A DNA stretch of 64,000 nucleotides, from assembly GCA_013180625.2 (NCBI GenBank), contig SNVD02001360.1, positions 86,423-150,422 of the forward strand. The letters run 5' to 3'. Both the position numbers and the translations under genes were made by a program. The stretch is from Boswellia sacra (lineage: Eukaryota > Streptophyta > Magnoliopsida > Sapindales > Burseraceae). Positions 12,535 to 25,789 of this stretch are shown piece by piece; positions within the stretch are counted from its first letter, which is position 1, and the number at the start of each line of letters is the position of its first letter. Under the pieces are notes generated by a model, which made no database searches, had not been told where the DNA came from, and saw nothing but the letters and a program-made list of their open reading frames with translations.

Positions 12535-13380
12535 GAATAAACCTGATTATACTGTGAAAGCTCTTGTTTATATGATCTACAACCACATTTCTTTTTATGG
12601 GAGTACTCTAGAACTATTTATTAAGCTATTCTAAATTTTTATTTATTTCATTTTAATATATGACCGGCTGCAGCATCTTATCTTATGGATGCAGGATTAA
12701 ATCCAAACTAATTGGAGTGCATATGCAAGTCCTATGTACCAGCTGCTTAGCTAGAGCTTAACCAGTCCATTCGCTTTGTTATCTTGTGTCTAATTTTTTG
12801 CTTAAACTTTTGAAAATTCTAATGCTTTGTATCACTTGTTCTATATTAGGAATCGGCTAGCTAGTAGTTACTCATGAATTATTTAATTGATAATCAAATT
12901 TTAGATTTTTAACAACAATCCCACACACACTAAAATTTAAACATAAAAATCAATGAAAGAGAGAAAAACTTATATAGGGCAAATTGATCAGGTCACTTGG
13001 CGAATTTGAATTCATATGTCATAAAAATATTTACGAAAATAAAAATATAGCTGAGAAAATGGATTATAAAAAAATGAAAGATTAAAGTAGACTTTAAGGT
13101 ATTTTAATTGAATTTTAAAATAAAAATTTCTCATATTAAGTGATTAGAGAATTTAATTCAACTAGTTTTAAGTTTAGTTTTTTAATCCATCTAGTTGGAA
13201 CTTCACAAACTCCCGTCTACCAAGTTAATTATGTAAAACAAATTAATGCTTTATGTTACCTAGCTAACTCCGTCGTTGAAATTTAAAAGTCTTTAAACAA
13301 ATTTTTCATTTTAATGAGGTCGTACTTATCACTGATGAGGGTACTTCTACCATCTTCTTGATCAAGAGAGAAACTTGGGT
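12535..13380. other. Gene-free AT-rich DNA
   Basis: No domain, splice-consistent frame or repeat structure recognised. Confidence 0.4.
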
Positions 13381-13381
13381 A

Positions 13382-13490
13382 CATCCGCTGCAATGCAGCG
13401 GACGGCCCAGAATATGCCACGTAGGCATCACATGCTGATGTGGCGCCTACGTGGCGGCCTCTGATTGCATCCGCTGCATTGCAGCGGATG
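13382..13490. mobile_element. Tiny palindromic MITE (109 bp)
   Basis: Begins 'catccgctgcaatgcagcgg' and ends with its inverse, flanked by TA on both sides. Each end is itself a near-perfect palindrome (CCGCTGCA-N-TGCAGCGG), and the centre holds GCCACGTAGGC ... GCCTACGTGGC. The sequence can form a three-stem cruciform. The TA flank fits a Tc1/mariner-type MITE, but two bases are weak evidence. Confidence 0.65.
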
Positions 13491-14654
13491 TATGACAGAT
13501 TCTCTCCTTGATCAATGAGTAAACATTAATTGTTTAATTTCATGATTGACTGTAAGCTACTCGTGCAGATATTTTATAATCATGCTTAAACTTTGGGTCA
13601 AAATTTGTAGTCTGGCCTAGAAGGTTCAATTGGACTTGAGATAACCCACAAGTAGCCAACAACCCAAAACTGACCTTCTCATCATCAGGCCTCACCACAA
13701 TGAGGCAAATGGGCTCTTTTATTGACTCATTAAGTCAAGCTGGTTTTGCCCTTCGGCCTAGTACATCAAAAGGCCTAGCCCAACAAATCTGCCTCTGTTG
13801 TACATCATATTTTGCATGATACTGACTTTTTCAGCGGTCAACAGCAGCACATCACAATCACATTTGTCCTTATTATCAAAACTGTCAAATATATATTTCT
13901 TAATAAAATTAATCAAAACGTGGAATTTGACTCAAAATACATAATACCAAAACTGTAGAACACAACCTAAAGGATTCTTTAGTCTTCACTTGATTGTTTA
14001 AGAAAGTGCGAGCAAATTAGAGAGAATATGAGAATTAAGAATCCGAAGATTGTTGAAATTTCTGTAAATTATTTGGTATATTTCACATTGAAAGAAACTT
14101 TAATGTGGTTTAACGATCACATGACACGGGCTTGACCGAAGAAAATCAAATTCAACCAATTCATAAATAATGTCTAGTCCCTTAACCAAAACTTTTCTTT
14201 TATTTTTATCTCTTCATCAGAAAGACAAAATTGTAGATTGAGAGTGATGTGATTTTAAGTAATCTTACTTTAATATTAGTCCGTTACTTATCCGTTTCCT
14301 AGAAAATTAAATGAATAATTGTCTTCTTTCACTTAATACAAGTAAATTTTGTCGTATTGTTCTTGAAATTGGTACTATTCTTGCAAATTAATCATGTGGT
14401 CGACTAATTGGGATTTATTTCTTCCTCAAGTAAATCGTGGGCCAAAAAAATAATTCAATTTTTTCTGATTTATATGACTGAATAGATGCAAATAATGTTA
14501 TCTCTAGATAAACCGAGTCCAGTGTTTATAGACCTAATCTTAATATGCATGTGAAAGGTAAAATCGGTGACCAATTAGTAATTGAATTAATCTAGGAAGG
14601 ATGTGGGTGAAGTTGTTGACGTTTCAGTCCTCTGGCCAACAAATTGCAGAGAAT

Positions 14655-15240
14655 GATAAAAAAGCCAATTATCCCACTTCTACCCAAAGTTTCTTGAAGC
14701 TTCCAGTAGGTTTCCACTTCAGTCTCCTGGAAGCTTCCACGAGAATTCCATGAAACTGGAAGAGAAAACCAGAGAAAAACTTCAACAATTTGCCAATAAA
14801 GAAGATGAGAAGTAGCTAGAAAGTGTATAGTAAATGTGGAAGTATAGAGATTATTAACCTGTTGGCTTTGGTGCAAACTTTGACGCTAAGGCTGCGGTGA
14901 TCACAAAGCAAATCCGAGCAAAGCAAGCACGCTTACGTGTCGGATGAGTTGTTTTGTTGTAGTGAGCAAATTGGCTAAATCTCCCCAAACTGACGCTATT
15001 GCAAACGTGGAATGCCTTAAATTTAATTAGCTCGTGACAAGTTGTACAAGACAAGGAAGGAAATTGCTTCCTCCATATCTCGAGTCTGCCTAGCTAGTGC
15101 CTTCTGTTACTTTCTTTCTTACTTTACTTTCTTATTTATTCTATTCCAAGCCAATGGAATTCTACTGTGTGCCACGGCAAGTGCTTATCGGATCACGAGT
15201 TACGACATGTTAGAAGAGGAATAATGCCGTATCTTAAGTT
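14655..15240. repeat. Arm A of a dispersed inverted repeat (partner 24775-25310)
   Basis: Reverse-complement match to 24775-25310. Shared segments include 'gaaattgcttcctccatatct' (15059) versus 'agatatagaggaagcaattt' (24909), the 'ccaagccaatggaattc' block, and a 'ttctaccc..agtttctt.aa.cttccagtag' block (14677). Short frames on either arm are also similar (KEIASSISR) but have no recognised domain. Identity is moderate with many indels. The arms lie about 9.5 kb apart and flank the ZAT-like gene. Confidence 0.75.
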
Positions 15241-18200
15241 GAAAAGAAAGGTTTGATTTGGCAAGCATCAACGTGACGCTGAAGAATTCAAAGCAACGAA
15301 CTTGAATTTTGCATGTATTCCCTGGAGGTTTATTCATTTAATTTTAACTTGTCAAAGAGGTAACAATGCGAAATATTAATGGAATGCTCGATGTGCCTTT
15401 GGAATCTTGAACTAAATTTGTGTATTGGGTTTGCGGATTGAATTACAACAACCATCGAAATCACTCTTTCCTGATTCGTAAAGAAGGGAGGAAAATGAGT
15501 CTATTATTACCTTAATTTTTCCCCCCTTTTTTCATAATGGAATTCTCCATGAAATTTTATCATATTATATATATTTTTTAGAAAAATTTTAAAATCTAGT
15601 ATTTATCATATACTGTATCAAATACTATTAAGAACGTTTAAAAATTGTTTTAAATACTCTATCTATCAAATACATTACACAGGGTCATGGTATATACATT
15701 TTAAAAAATCAATCATTTTAAATCCACCCAATTTATTGTCATTTTCTGATTTTCACTCATTTTTTTTTTCGATCAAACGAACCTAAACGAGAAACAAAAG
15801 CTCCAGTGAAGTAAGTGATAACATCACCCAAACCCAACGAACTTCTTCACAGCCAAGTCATCTTAAAATCGTCCACGTCACCATTCGACCACCCTTAACG
15901 TACTTGCAGCCACTAGAATACTCAAGCACATACGTCCAACCGCCCTTACTGACACGTGTCGTGTCCTCACGCTAGCTGTCTCCACGTTGCATTCTCACAG
16001 ACACTCCTAAACAAATGGACGGCTTGATGTAATCTCCATCACGATCTCCCTCTCTCTGTCGGTCATCTCAAAGTACATTACTAAATAAAATGGTCGTTAA
16101 TCTGCCACGTATCCCTCGTTTTATTTTTTTAAAAATAAAAGTGAAGCGCGTTGCGTGCCGTATGCCGTGACGGTTGCGCGTCAATTGAAGACACAGGTGC
16201 AGTGTTCCACAGTTTCACTCTAACTGTGCTGAACTGAGCTAGCTCACATAGTAACCAATTTGACGGAAATACCCTTCTCACCCAAATCTTATTTTTAATG
16301 GATATGTAATCTTGCTAGCTATATAATAATGTATTGACTAATCATTTGTTAATTAATTTATATTAATTTTGAAATAATGCCAATAGTAAGTACGATTTAT
16401 AGTATTAGGTGAATCATGATCGATTGAGGTGAGCATTAGTGAAGTTTTTTAAACAAATGATATCGGCTAATAATAATTGTTTTTTCAATTTAATTATTTC
16501 TCTAGGTAGGGTATTTGCTTGGGCTAATGATCTCGTTGATGAGTTTAATATCAATTGCTATGTTGTAACATTTTTTTTAATTGATATATTATAGAGGATT
16601 TTAAGTGATTATATCTTATTTTATCATTTTAATTAATTATTTGATCCAACAAATTTTAATTTGGAGGTTCATATACCAACATTAATATTTATATTACTAT
16701 ATCAAATTTTTTTTATTTTGATTAATATAGCAATCCTAAACATTATTATAAATTTGATGTGTTTACTTAAAAGTTTATTTTAAATTTTCAATAAGTCATC
16801 TCATTTGATTCGATTAGGAGTCAATATCTAATGTTAAAAATTATATTTATTAAAGCCAATTTATCAATTTTCGCACCCCGGGTGTTTAAATGCAAGTAAT
16901 GAATTCAAATTTTAAGAAAATATTCCGATCAAATTGGATGAAGAGCATAGATTTTTAAGTTAAGTTTTAAGCAAAAAATTTTAGCTAAAAAAGTCCTTAA
17001 ATATTAAACTATTATTCTATGAACAAATTAACAATCACATTAATACGGGGAAAAAAAACCTCGAACAAGTACATTGCAAAAAGAAATTAAAAATAATTTT
17101 AACTGAATTTGTACCATCTAATTAATTTCAAATTAATATTCAATCTTCAAAACTGGAATGGGCTTTTTAGTAATTAAAATTTAATAAAATTCCCTTCTTT
17201 GTATTTTCCTTCATGACAACGAAGAGGGTAAACCTCAAAATGGTCCTAGTCACTATTTACCCACGCGTTCAATATTGGATGTTTGATGTTTCTTCACATT
17301 AATGTGCAGCTGTCCTTCGGTGAGCCAACCAACAAAGAAAAGAAACTTCCAAAAGCCAAGCACAAAACTTAAAAGCGGCACATCTATGCGCGTGTATGCG
17401 TGAGACGTGACTCCAACTCCACAATGTTTAGTAGATGCTAATACTTAAATTTAACACGGGGTTGATAAAAATGTAAAATAAAATATTGCGGGCGAAAGGG
17501 AAATGAAACTTAATCTTGTGAGCAAGAGAAGTTAAAACTTGCTACAATGTGGAATATTCTCACTTTTGTTTGAGTTGTTCTAAGTTTTCACCAAAGTGGC
17601 AAAATATGCCAAATGGCGATTTTAAAAGGAAAATTGAAAGTGATGCTAGTGTTTTGCCAGCATATTTTTAAGAATAAAGAATATAATTTGTTTGTTAGTT
17701 GTGGGTTTTTTAAGAACCAATTATTGTTAATTTATTAACAATAAAATTATTCAAAAAGAGGACAAATTTAAGAATTTAAATTGAAGTGGAATAGGTTATG
17801 TCAATGTCGAATTCAGTTACACTAAAATGAAAATAATTACATTGAAAAATAAATTTAGATATAAAATTTATTTTCTCATCTAGAAAAAGGGTTAAAAGAT
17901 GAGTTAGTGGGCTAATAAATGTTAAAATACATCTAATTCTCTCCTAACTAATAATTTACCAACCTCAAGCACTCTACTAAGAAATGGGAAGCAACAAAAA
18001 CCCCACTATGATGCAAAAATCTTGCTAAGATATTATAGAGATACCAAAACATAATTAAGGCAGTGGAAACTATATAATAAAATCTGCATATCATTACACA
18101 AAACCAACCTTCTTAGAAGCTCAATTACGCAGTAATTGATTATCAAAATAAAACGTGCTCCACACGCCCTAAAGTCTCTCTTAATCTCCAATCTAAGTAG

Positions 18201-18290
18201 CCCCAAGCGCAAGTAATTCCACCTCTTACCAAGCAAGTCTTGTTGAGTTAAAAAAGTGCAGGCGTACCCTTGTTTTGACTTGAATTAGTC
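15241..18290. other. Long gene-free stretch upstream of the zinc-finger gene
   Basis: No supported coding region. One notable site is a perfect 10-bp palindrome GACACGTGTC at 15951-15960 (G-box/ABRE core CACGTG), within a C-rich, promoter-like patch (15830-16220). No readable transcript follows it on either strand. The rest is AT-rich. Confidence 0.4.
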
Positions 18291-18298
18291 AGTCTTTT

Positions 18299-18530
18299 AT
18301 TCTCTCTCTCTCTCTCTCGTGTATTAGCTCAGTCCGTCACTCACCTTCCCCCCACCCCATCTCCACTACCCTCTTTTTAGTTGACCGACTTCACTCTTCG
18401 TTTTGTATATAAACCCCTCACACTCACTCTTTCCTCGTTCATAACCAAATTATCAAAGTCTCTACCCCCTTTCACATTCTTGCTCTCTAAGGCTCTCTAG
18501 CTTAGCTTAGCTTAGCTAACTCGTCATTCA
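18299..18530 (+). promoter_or_regulatory. Core promoter and 5' leader of the ZAT-like gene
   Basis: A CT-microsatellite at 18299-18319 (Y-patch-like), a W-box core TTGACC at 18381 (WRKY factor site), and a TATA box 'gtatataaa' at 18405-18413, about 150 bp before the start codon. The leader contains a pentameric repeat 'tagct' near 18497-18525. A W-box close to the TATA box fits the wound and stress induction known for ZAT10/STZ-type genes; regulation here is inferred. Confidence 0.75.
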
Positions 18531-18557
18531 ACACCGTACTTGAGATTTGTTATTGTT

Positions 18558-19304
18558 ATGGCTCTTGAAGCTCTCAACTCTCCTAGTGCTCATGGCCCGG
18601 CTCATCAACCCTTCAGCTATGAGGATAGTTGGACTAAGAGGAAGAGATCAAAGCGACCCAGAAGTGAATCTCCTCCAACCGAAGAGGAGTACTTGGCTCT
18701 TTGCCTTATTATGCTCGCTCGAGGCAGCACCAACAACGACAACACCACCACCACCTCTCATGAAAATAAAAAAGAAGAAGAACAAGTACAAGTTCCAGAG
18801 CCTCCGAGTTTGAAACTTTCTTACGAGTGCACAGTTTGCCACAAGGCTTTCAATTCTTACCAAGCGCTTGGTGGACACAAGGCCAGCCACCGCAAGAACG
18901 CCACCACCGAGTCATCCACCACCAACACAACCGCAACCACCAGTGCTGACATCAACCCTTACCCTTCCTCCACCACCGCAAGTGGTGGGAGGAGTCACGA
19001 GTGTTCCATCTGCCACAAGACTTTTCCCTCGGGACAAGCTTTGGGCGGTCACAAAAGGTGCCACTATGAAGGCGGCAACAATAACAATACTGCAACAACA
19101 ACAACTACTGTTAGTGCTACAGCTAGTGCCAGTGGGGTCACCCTCTCTGAAGGCGGTGGCTCCAGCAGTCAACGTGGGTTTGACCTGAACTTACCGGCCT
19201 TGCCGGAGTTCTGTTCACAGGAGGTGGAGAGTCCTTTGCCGGCCAAGAAACCCAGATTGTTAATCATGAATCACGATGCCCAGTTGTTGACTTCTTCTTC
19301 ATAA
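18558..19304 (+). CDS. ZAT10-like: ZAT10/STZ-type C2H2 zinc-finger transcriptional repressor
   Basis: Intronless, 248 aa, within the usual C1-2i family length. Elements in order: a basic NLS/B-box KRKRSKRPR (28-36), L-box [14 protein letters not shown] (43-56), zinc finger 1 [19 protein letters not shown] (91-111), a Ser/Thr-rich linker, zinc finger 2 [19 protein letters not shown] (149-169), and an EAR/DLN repression motif [11 protein letters not shown] (208-218). Each finger has the plant-specific QALGGH helix and intact Cys2-His2 ligands. The family binds A(G/C)T-type sites in the nucleus and represses genes in drought, salt, cold, light and wound signalling. The start is the ATG at 18558, which gives the canonical MALEALNSP; the longer frame upstream lacks an ATG. 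The C-terminal KKPRLL may be a second basic patch. Apparently intact. Confidence 0.96.
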   Translation: MALEALNSPSAHGPAHQPFSYEDSWTKRKRSKRPRSESPPTEEEYLALCLIMLARGSTNNDNTTTTSHENKKEEEQVQVPEPPSLKLSYECTVCHKAFNSYQALGGHKASHRKNATTESSTTNTTATTSADINPYPSSTTASGGRSHECSICHKTFPSGQALGGHKRCHYEGGNNNNTATTTTTVSATASASGVTLSEGGGSSSQRGFDLNLPALPEFCSQEVESPLPAKKPRLLIMNHDAQLLTSSS

Positions 19305-22300
19305 TTAAGATTGATTTTAGATTAAATGAAAAAGATTCTTCATTTTTTATTTTACTTTATTTTGTTTCTTTTTTTAGGTCTTCTTTATGAGATGAATTGT
19401 ATCTGTACAGGGAATTGTTCTTTGCAGTGTGATTCATTCATTCTTTTAGTACTCAATATTGTAAAATATTACATCTATAATATTTTCCGGAATTTATTAA
19501 TTTTTAATCTCATCAGCAATTTTTATATATGTTCTTTATTTTAAATTATGGACGGTTGATATTATGCCAACTGAACATACAATTTAAGTTCCGCAGTTGG
19601 TTTATGATCAAATTTGTTGTCATAAATAAAACCGAGAATAAGTATAAATCCAAGAATTTTTTTAAAATTCTGTATAAATTGAACTTACTCAAAAGTTAAA
19701 AATTTGGTTCTAACGTAATAAGTGGATCAGGGATAAAGGTTGAACGTGAAGTGGATTAGTCAAATTGCAAGTTTCTTATAAACAAATTGAAGTAAAACAA
19801 ACCCTTATGCAACTTCATTTCCTTGGTTTTAATCGATAAAACCTCAGTTAGAATTTTTTTTTTTAATTTTTATTGTACAAATTCTAAGCGGAATGTACAA
19901 TAAAAGCAAAGAAAGTACAGCAAAGAAACAGCAGGCAGAGGCAGGGGCAGGGGGCAGTGGCAGAGTGTAGTTGTGAAAATAGTGGGTGGCGGTGGTGGAG
20001 TTGTGCTTTACAAACAAGAACCAGTCACGAGCTGGCTAGGCTGCCATGTTACGAGTTATAGCTAGATGGAATGGGTTGAGCTAAGCCAGTGGTCAGTGGG
20101 TGACCCTCCCCATGTGGTTCATGCCTTTAATGCACATGTTGGCATCATCAATCTTAATCTCACAGTACAACAAACGTCTTTTGCGTGGGTTAAGCCACTT
20201 ATTTGTCAAATGTGCATTTCTTCCCTAAATTATTTATTCATTCCTATCCTATGTCCATTATTCCCACTTTGTAAAGTCAATTCTTTGCCTTGCTTGTTAG
20301 AGGGTGGCCGCCTGCCTTGCTTGCCCACATTATATTTTCTAGAGAAAATACAAAGTCCCCTAGATCCCTCAACCTCCCCCTCCCCCTTACCCTCACCCTC
20401 TTCTTTCTTGATCTTTTCTCTCCGTTTCTCTCGCACCAAACACGGTCTATCAAGTTGTCCACAAGAAAATTTCAGTTGTTCATACATGGCCACAACGAAA
20501 CAATCAATACACTACGTTACTCGGACTGACCCACTTCCCCACGAAACTGCTATCAAGTAGAGGAATAGCAACCTCCAAGTAAAGCCTAATCTGAAGAAGT
20601 CTAAACGCAATAGGGTGCCGTGTGATCAATGCCAATTAATTCCGCTCCAAACGTGGCCTTGTGGGGTTATCCATCTTTTTCTTATAGAATATTATTAGCT
20701 TAACAACTAAAACAAAGGGAACAAGAATGTCCTTTCTCGGGTTATCTGTCAATTAATTATGCCTTAATTGGAGTTTACACTACTGAGAACAGCCAGCTAA
20801 GACTGCTTTGTTGGACAGTTAAGCAAAAGCTTGGAAATAAGTTCAAAACCAAGCATAATCCTGCACTTGGGCTTCTATTAGATTTCTACTATTAGTTTAG
20901 TTAACACTATGGGATAAGTGAAGAAAGCGTTTTTAATTATTTGTAAACGTTTGTTTGAAAGCACTTCCTGAAAGGTACAGCACGGCCGAAGCAAAATACT
21001 AAGTAAAGGATATAGTGTTCTTTGCGTATGGGAAGGTAAAATATGAGAATACGTCTAGGGGGAAGCATAAAAATTTCACGTGGGAAATTTTTATAATCCT
21101 AGAAATGTTTCTTAAATCGCAAGCTATTAAGCGTTCACACTAGGCCGTTCTACCACGCTAGCCGACATAAAATTTTCATCGCATTAAGATTTCTATTTTT
21201 ACCCTTTCTCGTAAAAATAAAATATAAAATGTTTCTTAATTTTGATATAGAGGGTTCAAAAAAAATATTTTATTTAAATTAAAAAAATTCATAATTTTGA
21301 CATAAATTAAACACTTTATCTAAAATTTTAACTTATAGGTATAAATTTAAACTTTAATATTTGACCTCTAATATAAACAAGATTTAATATCAAAATTGTT
21401 ATAATCGTCTTAATCAGGCTTTAGTCACCCTAATTACCTCTATGATATAGTAGATTGATTGTGTTAAACTCCCCTTAAGTGACACTCATCGTATAAACTC
21501 TTCTTATAATTATCAATCATCTCAAACACGAAAATCAATAATAAGCATCATGGTTAGACAAATGTAGCTTCCACTAATTGGTTGAAACAATAAACCTCTT
21601 ATCTGTATAAACTCTCGTATTTAAGTTTAAAGTATGCACATTTCCTAAGAAACTCTCTTTCTATAGATTTTCTTACAGTTGACAGCTTCTGTCACTAGAG
21701 GAACTCTGGTATGTCAAATTCTAACTTGAGTATCAGAGGGTTGTCATCAACACCATCGACATCCTTAACTGTCTTTTCTTTTCCCAGCTTCTCAACCTAG
21801 CAACCTACAACGGGTTATTCATCTGTCTTCCGACTGCTTGAAATTTGTGCATCAACAAAAACATTTTATAAATCTAGTAATCTATATTAAGCAAATTAGT
21901 CATATCAATTGATGAAGAAAAGATTATTTTATTTACGACTTAAGAATAAAAATCAAAGTTCGTTCCATGAAATTATAATCTAATAAACGAGTTCTTATTT
22001 CTTAAGAAAATTAACTTATATGGAAATATAAACTTCTTTATTAGACTTGACATTTACTCAATTCAACATAAATATATTGAGTTTAAACCATAAAATTACA
22101 TGTAATTTTATTTTTTATTAATTTTCAAGTAAAACGTGAAGGCAAGTATTAATGTTCCAGATCGAATCAGAAGCCTTTCCTTTTTTACTTAATTTGATCA
22201 CATAAACCAAGTTGAAAATATGGCGAAATATATATAAAGTTTTTTTTTTATTTTCAAAATTATGGCTGCGGTTTAGTGTTCGGACAAGAAGTAGATAAAA

Positions 22301-24160
22301 ATTCATATTTATTTAGCAAAAGATTTGATAATGATGACATAAATTGAGTATAGGCATGAAAATTTTGAAAGAAATTAAAATAACATGTGCATTATAATTA
22401 TAAATGTGTATTCTCATTCATTTCCTTTTCCGTTCTTTAATTATTGTGTATTTTTCCAATACTTTCACATTAGGGTTTGTACTTGTCAACTATAAATTCA
22501 AAACCATAAGTAAAAATTCAAGGAGATGACATAAAATTTCACGATGATGACTTGAATAAAACGAGATTAATAAAAATAAAGGCACACAATAACTTTAAGA
22601 AACAATTATAGTTAATTAGTTCTTTCCCAAATATTATTATTTTTTTCAAATAAATTTTGATTGGATCTGAAAAATACTTTTGGCAAGATCTCTCATTAAT
22701 TACTCCTAATTTAAAAAAATAAATAGTATAAGAGAAAATAAGAAATAATTTTCATAAGAGTTATACAACACTAGTTAACTCTTTTCCTTTCAAATTAATT
22801 AACGTTAAACTACCATATTACTACATATATGTGATTTGAATGTTTAGTTAATTATAATTTCAACAACTAAGTGTAATAAATTTGAAAAGGAAATGGTCAT
22901 CCTTGATGAGCAACAGCCGTCAGGTCGATTGTCAAAACCAAGATATATAATAGGATATTAAATGCAGGGCAGCCACCACATGACTGAAGCATATTTAAAA
23001 TGACTAAACCAAGTCTGCCCCAGCATTGGCATATATACACGTAGCAGACTCCTGCAAGTGGTTCCATGCATTTGGTGAATTGATCTTGTCAACTTTCAAC
23101 TGCATCTTCCTTCAAGCCAATTACTTCCAACTCCTTCCCTTCTATTATTTTTCATGTGTCTAGGTTCACTCAACTGACGTTATATGCAGATGGTGTTCTA
23201 CTTTGGCTGGCTAGTTGTTACAACATTTCTACGCAATATATAGATGGCAGTTATGAATACTTGTTAGACTGTTTAACGTTTCTGGAATGATATTTTAACT
23301 TAACCTGGATAGGAAGGATTTGAGATAAAAAATTTTAGATCTACGATTAGTCTGCTACGTGTTTGGATCTAATTCTTTTAAAGGGTTTAAGTAAATTCAT
23401 ATTAGATTTGTTTTAAATTATATTTTTTTTTACTAAAAAAATAAATAAGAATATGTTTTTGATGATGAATCCAATTATATCAAACCTCAATAGAACAGAT
23501 TTGGAACAGCGAAGCAGAAACACGAGTTATGAATCTTAAACCTTTTCCTAACTCTGATCTTGGGATAAAATATGCTTCCCTTAATTAAAATCATACCCCT
23601 TGAGGACTTCAAATGCATAAATATAAATTAACTTTTGATGCACGGTTAATATTATTACTGAAACATCAGTGCACTTATCAAACGATTATTTTTTATTATC
23701 AAAACATATTCTTCGCTGTCAAAATATAATTCTTTTAATGGTGACTTAATCAATGATAAAGTAAATGGACCCGAGATGGCTGGTGCTCTTCCCCGGGTGC
23801 TTGATTGTGTGATTGGTTTTTAAGTTGTGCAAATTAGCTAGTTAACTATCTTATTTTATTAGCAAGGGCCCAAGACTTCAATATATTATCGGTCAACTTA
23901 TATGATGGGAAAGTTTTATAACATTACTTGCTGTAAACTAATTAATATGCCAGCCAAGGTCTAGCCAGTAGCCACTTAGCCTTAGGCACAGAGTTATATC
24001 ATGGATTGACTTCGAAAAAACTCGCTTATTGATGAGCGATTCATCTAATGTCTAATATTATGAAATCAAATTCTTTATATTGGAAAGTTCATCGTTAAGG
24101 ACACTATTCATTTCCTTATCTTATTGAGCGTATGTGTTGGTTTAATAAATGAGCTGTGAA
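19305..24160. other. Gene-free region downstream of the zinc-finger gene
   Basis: The 3'UTR of the ZAT-like gene probably ends before 19550. A 164-codon open frame at 20066-20560 has no recognised domain, and its second half is a pyrimidine-rich tract. 22900-23170 is less AT-rich and might be transcribed, but shows no frame. Nothing else recognised. Confidence 0.4.
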
Positions 24161-24169
24161 ATTGTGACA

Positions 24170-24325
24170 CTTCGAAACTTTATTTTAAGAGACCATTTGC
24201 CTCATTGTGAGCACATGTTGGCCCTTGACTACGCGTGATGATGATATCAGTTTTGGGTTGCTGGGTTCTTGTGATTTAATTTAACCCAAGGCCAGCACAC
24301 AAATTTTGACCCAAAGCTTTAAGCA
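24170..24325. repeat. Copy of a dispersed segment also present at about 13590-13730 (inverted)
   Basis: In reverse complement, 'ctttgggtcaaaatttg', then 'caacccaaaactga', then 'caatgaggcaaatgg' match 13590-13720 in the same order. It is near the second inverted-repeat arm, but the order of the two matching blocks differs between the sites, so this is a rearranged or separately inserted piece. Confidence 0.65.
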
Positions 24326-24774
24326 CTTAATACGACAATGTAAAGATAATTTTTGCATTTATTTCCACAAAACAATGGATGTTTGTTGATAAAGATCAAT
24401 GGTGGATGTATCCCCATCAGGCATCATTATGACCTCATTTTAAAGTAAGTAATTTTTTCAAATACGTTCAATTTTTAACAAAGGAGTTAAGTACGATATT
24501 TAAGTATGTTCAAAGCAATTTTTACATAAATAAATTGGAAGATTAGGTTTGGTGAAGTTGGAAGTTGCTAATGGGTAGATTAAAGACAATAATTTAAACT
24601 AACAGAGCTACTCCTAGTCCATTACTTGTTAATTGTTTACGTTTTTTCTCAAGTAGAACTTATAAAATTAAACCGTATTAAAATAAGGCTCATAAAAATG
24701 GGTATATTAGGACTTTGAATTGTTGATGCTTGACAAATCAAAGCTTTCTTAATTTTCTTAAGTAGCATTATTCC

Positions 24775-25310
24775 TCTTTACCATGTCGTAACTCTTGATC
24801 TGATAAGCGCATGCATGCCGTGGCAGAGAGTAGGATTCAATTGGCTTGGAATAAAATAAACACGGAAAGAAAGTAAAAGAAGGCACTGAACTGGCTAAGG
24901 CAGAGTCGAGATATAGAGGAAGCAATTTCCTTCCTTCTTGTACTGTACAACTTGACGTGCGTCAAATAAACCACGTTTGCGATAGCGTCATTCTGGCGAG
25001 ATTCAGCGAATCGGGTCACCAAAAAACAAATCATCCGACACGTAAGTTTGCATACTTTGCTTTAATTTTGATCTATGAATCATCGCAGCCTTAGGCGTCC
25101 AAGTTTGCAACAAGCCACTAGGTTTTAGTTAATCTTTCACATTCCTTTCTACTTTTCATCTTCTTTATTGGCAAATTGGTGAAGTTTTTCTCTGCTTCTT
25201 TCTTCCAGCTCCATGGAAGTTTCGTGGAACCTTGCAGGAGCCTGAAGTGGAAACTACTGGAAGTTTTAAGAAACTTTGGGTAGAAATTCGACATATAATT
25301 GGCTTTTTTT
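24775..25310. repeat. Arm B of the dispersed inverted repeat (partner 14655-15240)
   Basis: See arm A. The match runs from 'ttattcctctttaccatgtcg' (24769; partner near 15205) to the 'ttaagaaactttgggtag' block near 25266 (partner near 14680). No intact coding sequence. Confidence 0.75.
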
Positions 25311-25357
25311 ATCGGTCCTTGGAACTAATTAGTTGGCCAGAAGACTTGAAAAATAAA

Positions 25358-25437
25358 TGCAGTGATTTGATAAATAAATACAGTGACATGACATAATGTG
25401 ATTTGACAAATAAATACAGTGATTTGATAAATATATA
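25358..25437. repeat. Minisatellite of about 21-bp units
   Basis: Repeated 'aaataaatacagtgatttga' with an interposed 'catgacataatg' segment; about four imperfect units. Confidence 0.7.
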
Positions 25438-25789
25438 TTAATAATAAATGACATTAATTAACATGGATGATGTGACAATTATATAGAGATACTACGTCAG
25501 TTTGTACGGATGAGTTTATATAAATAATTTGTATGAGTAGCATTACTCAATAAATAATATTTTTAGCCAAATTTTTACTTATATAGGAAGAAATTAATTG
25601 ATTACCTTTAATATTTTAGGATTAATAAAGTTTCGTTCAATGTAAATATTAGCAAGTCCTTCGCAAACTAATCAAGAATCTTTGGATTCTTATTCTCTTA
25701 TTTATGCTCAGGAATGTGCTCACGCTTTCTAAAACAACTAGGTGAAAACTGAAGAATACTTTGACTTCTATTTCTAAGTTTTAGTTAGG

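Noticed and set aside
15042..15224. Short gene shared by both inverted-repeat arms
   Set aside because: The similar frames are not conserved over their length, have different ends and show no domain; similarity is explained by the repeated DNA.
18540..18557. Upstream extension of the zinc-finger frame
   Set aside because: It begins with TTG; the ATG at 18558 gives the canonical family N-terminus.
18648..19188. Other frames overlapping the zinc-finger gene
   Set aside because: Shadow frames of a Ser/Thr/Pro-rich coding sequence.
20066..20560. 164-codon open frame
   Set aside because: No domain, pyrimidine-tract composition, overlapping frames of similar length on the other strand, no promoter or splice support.
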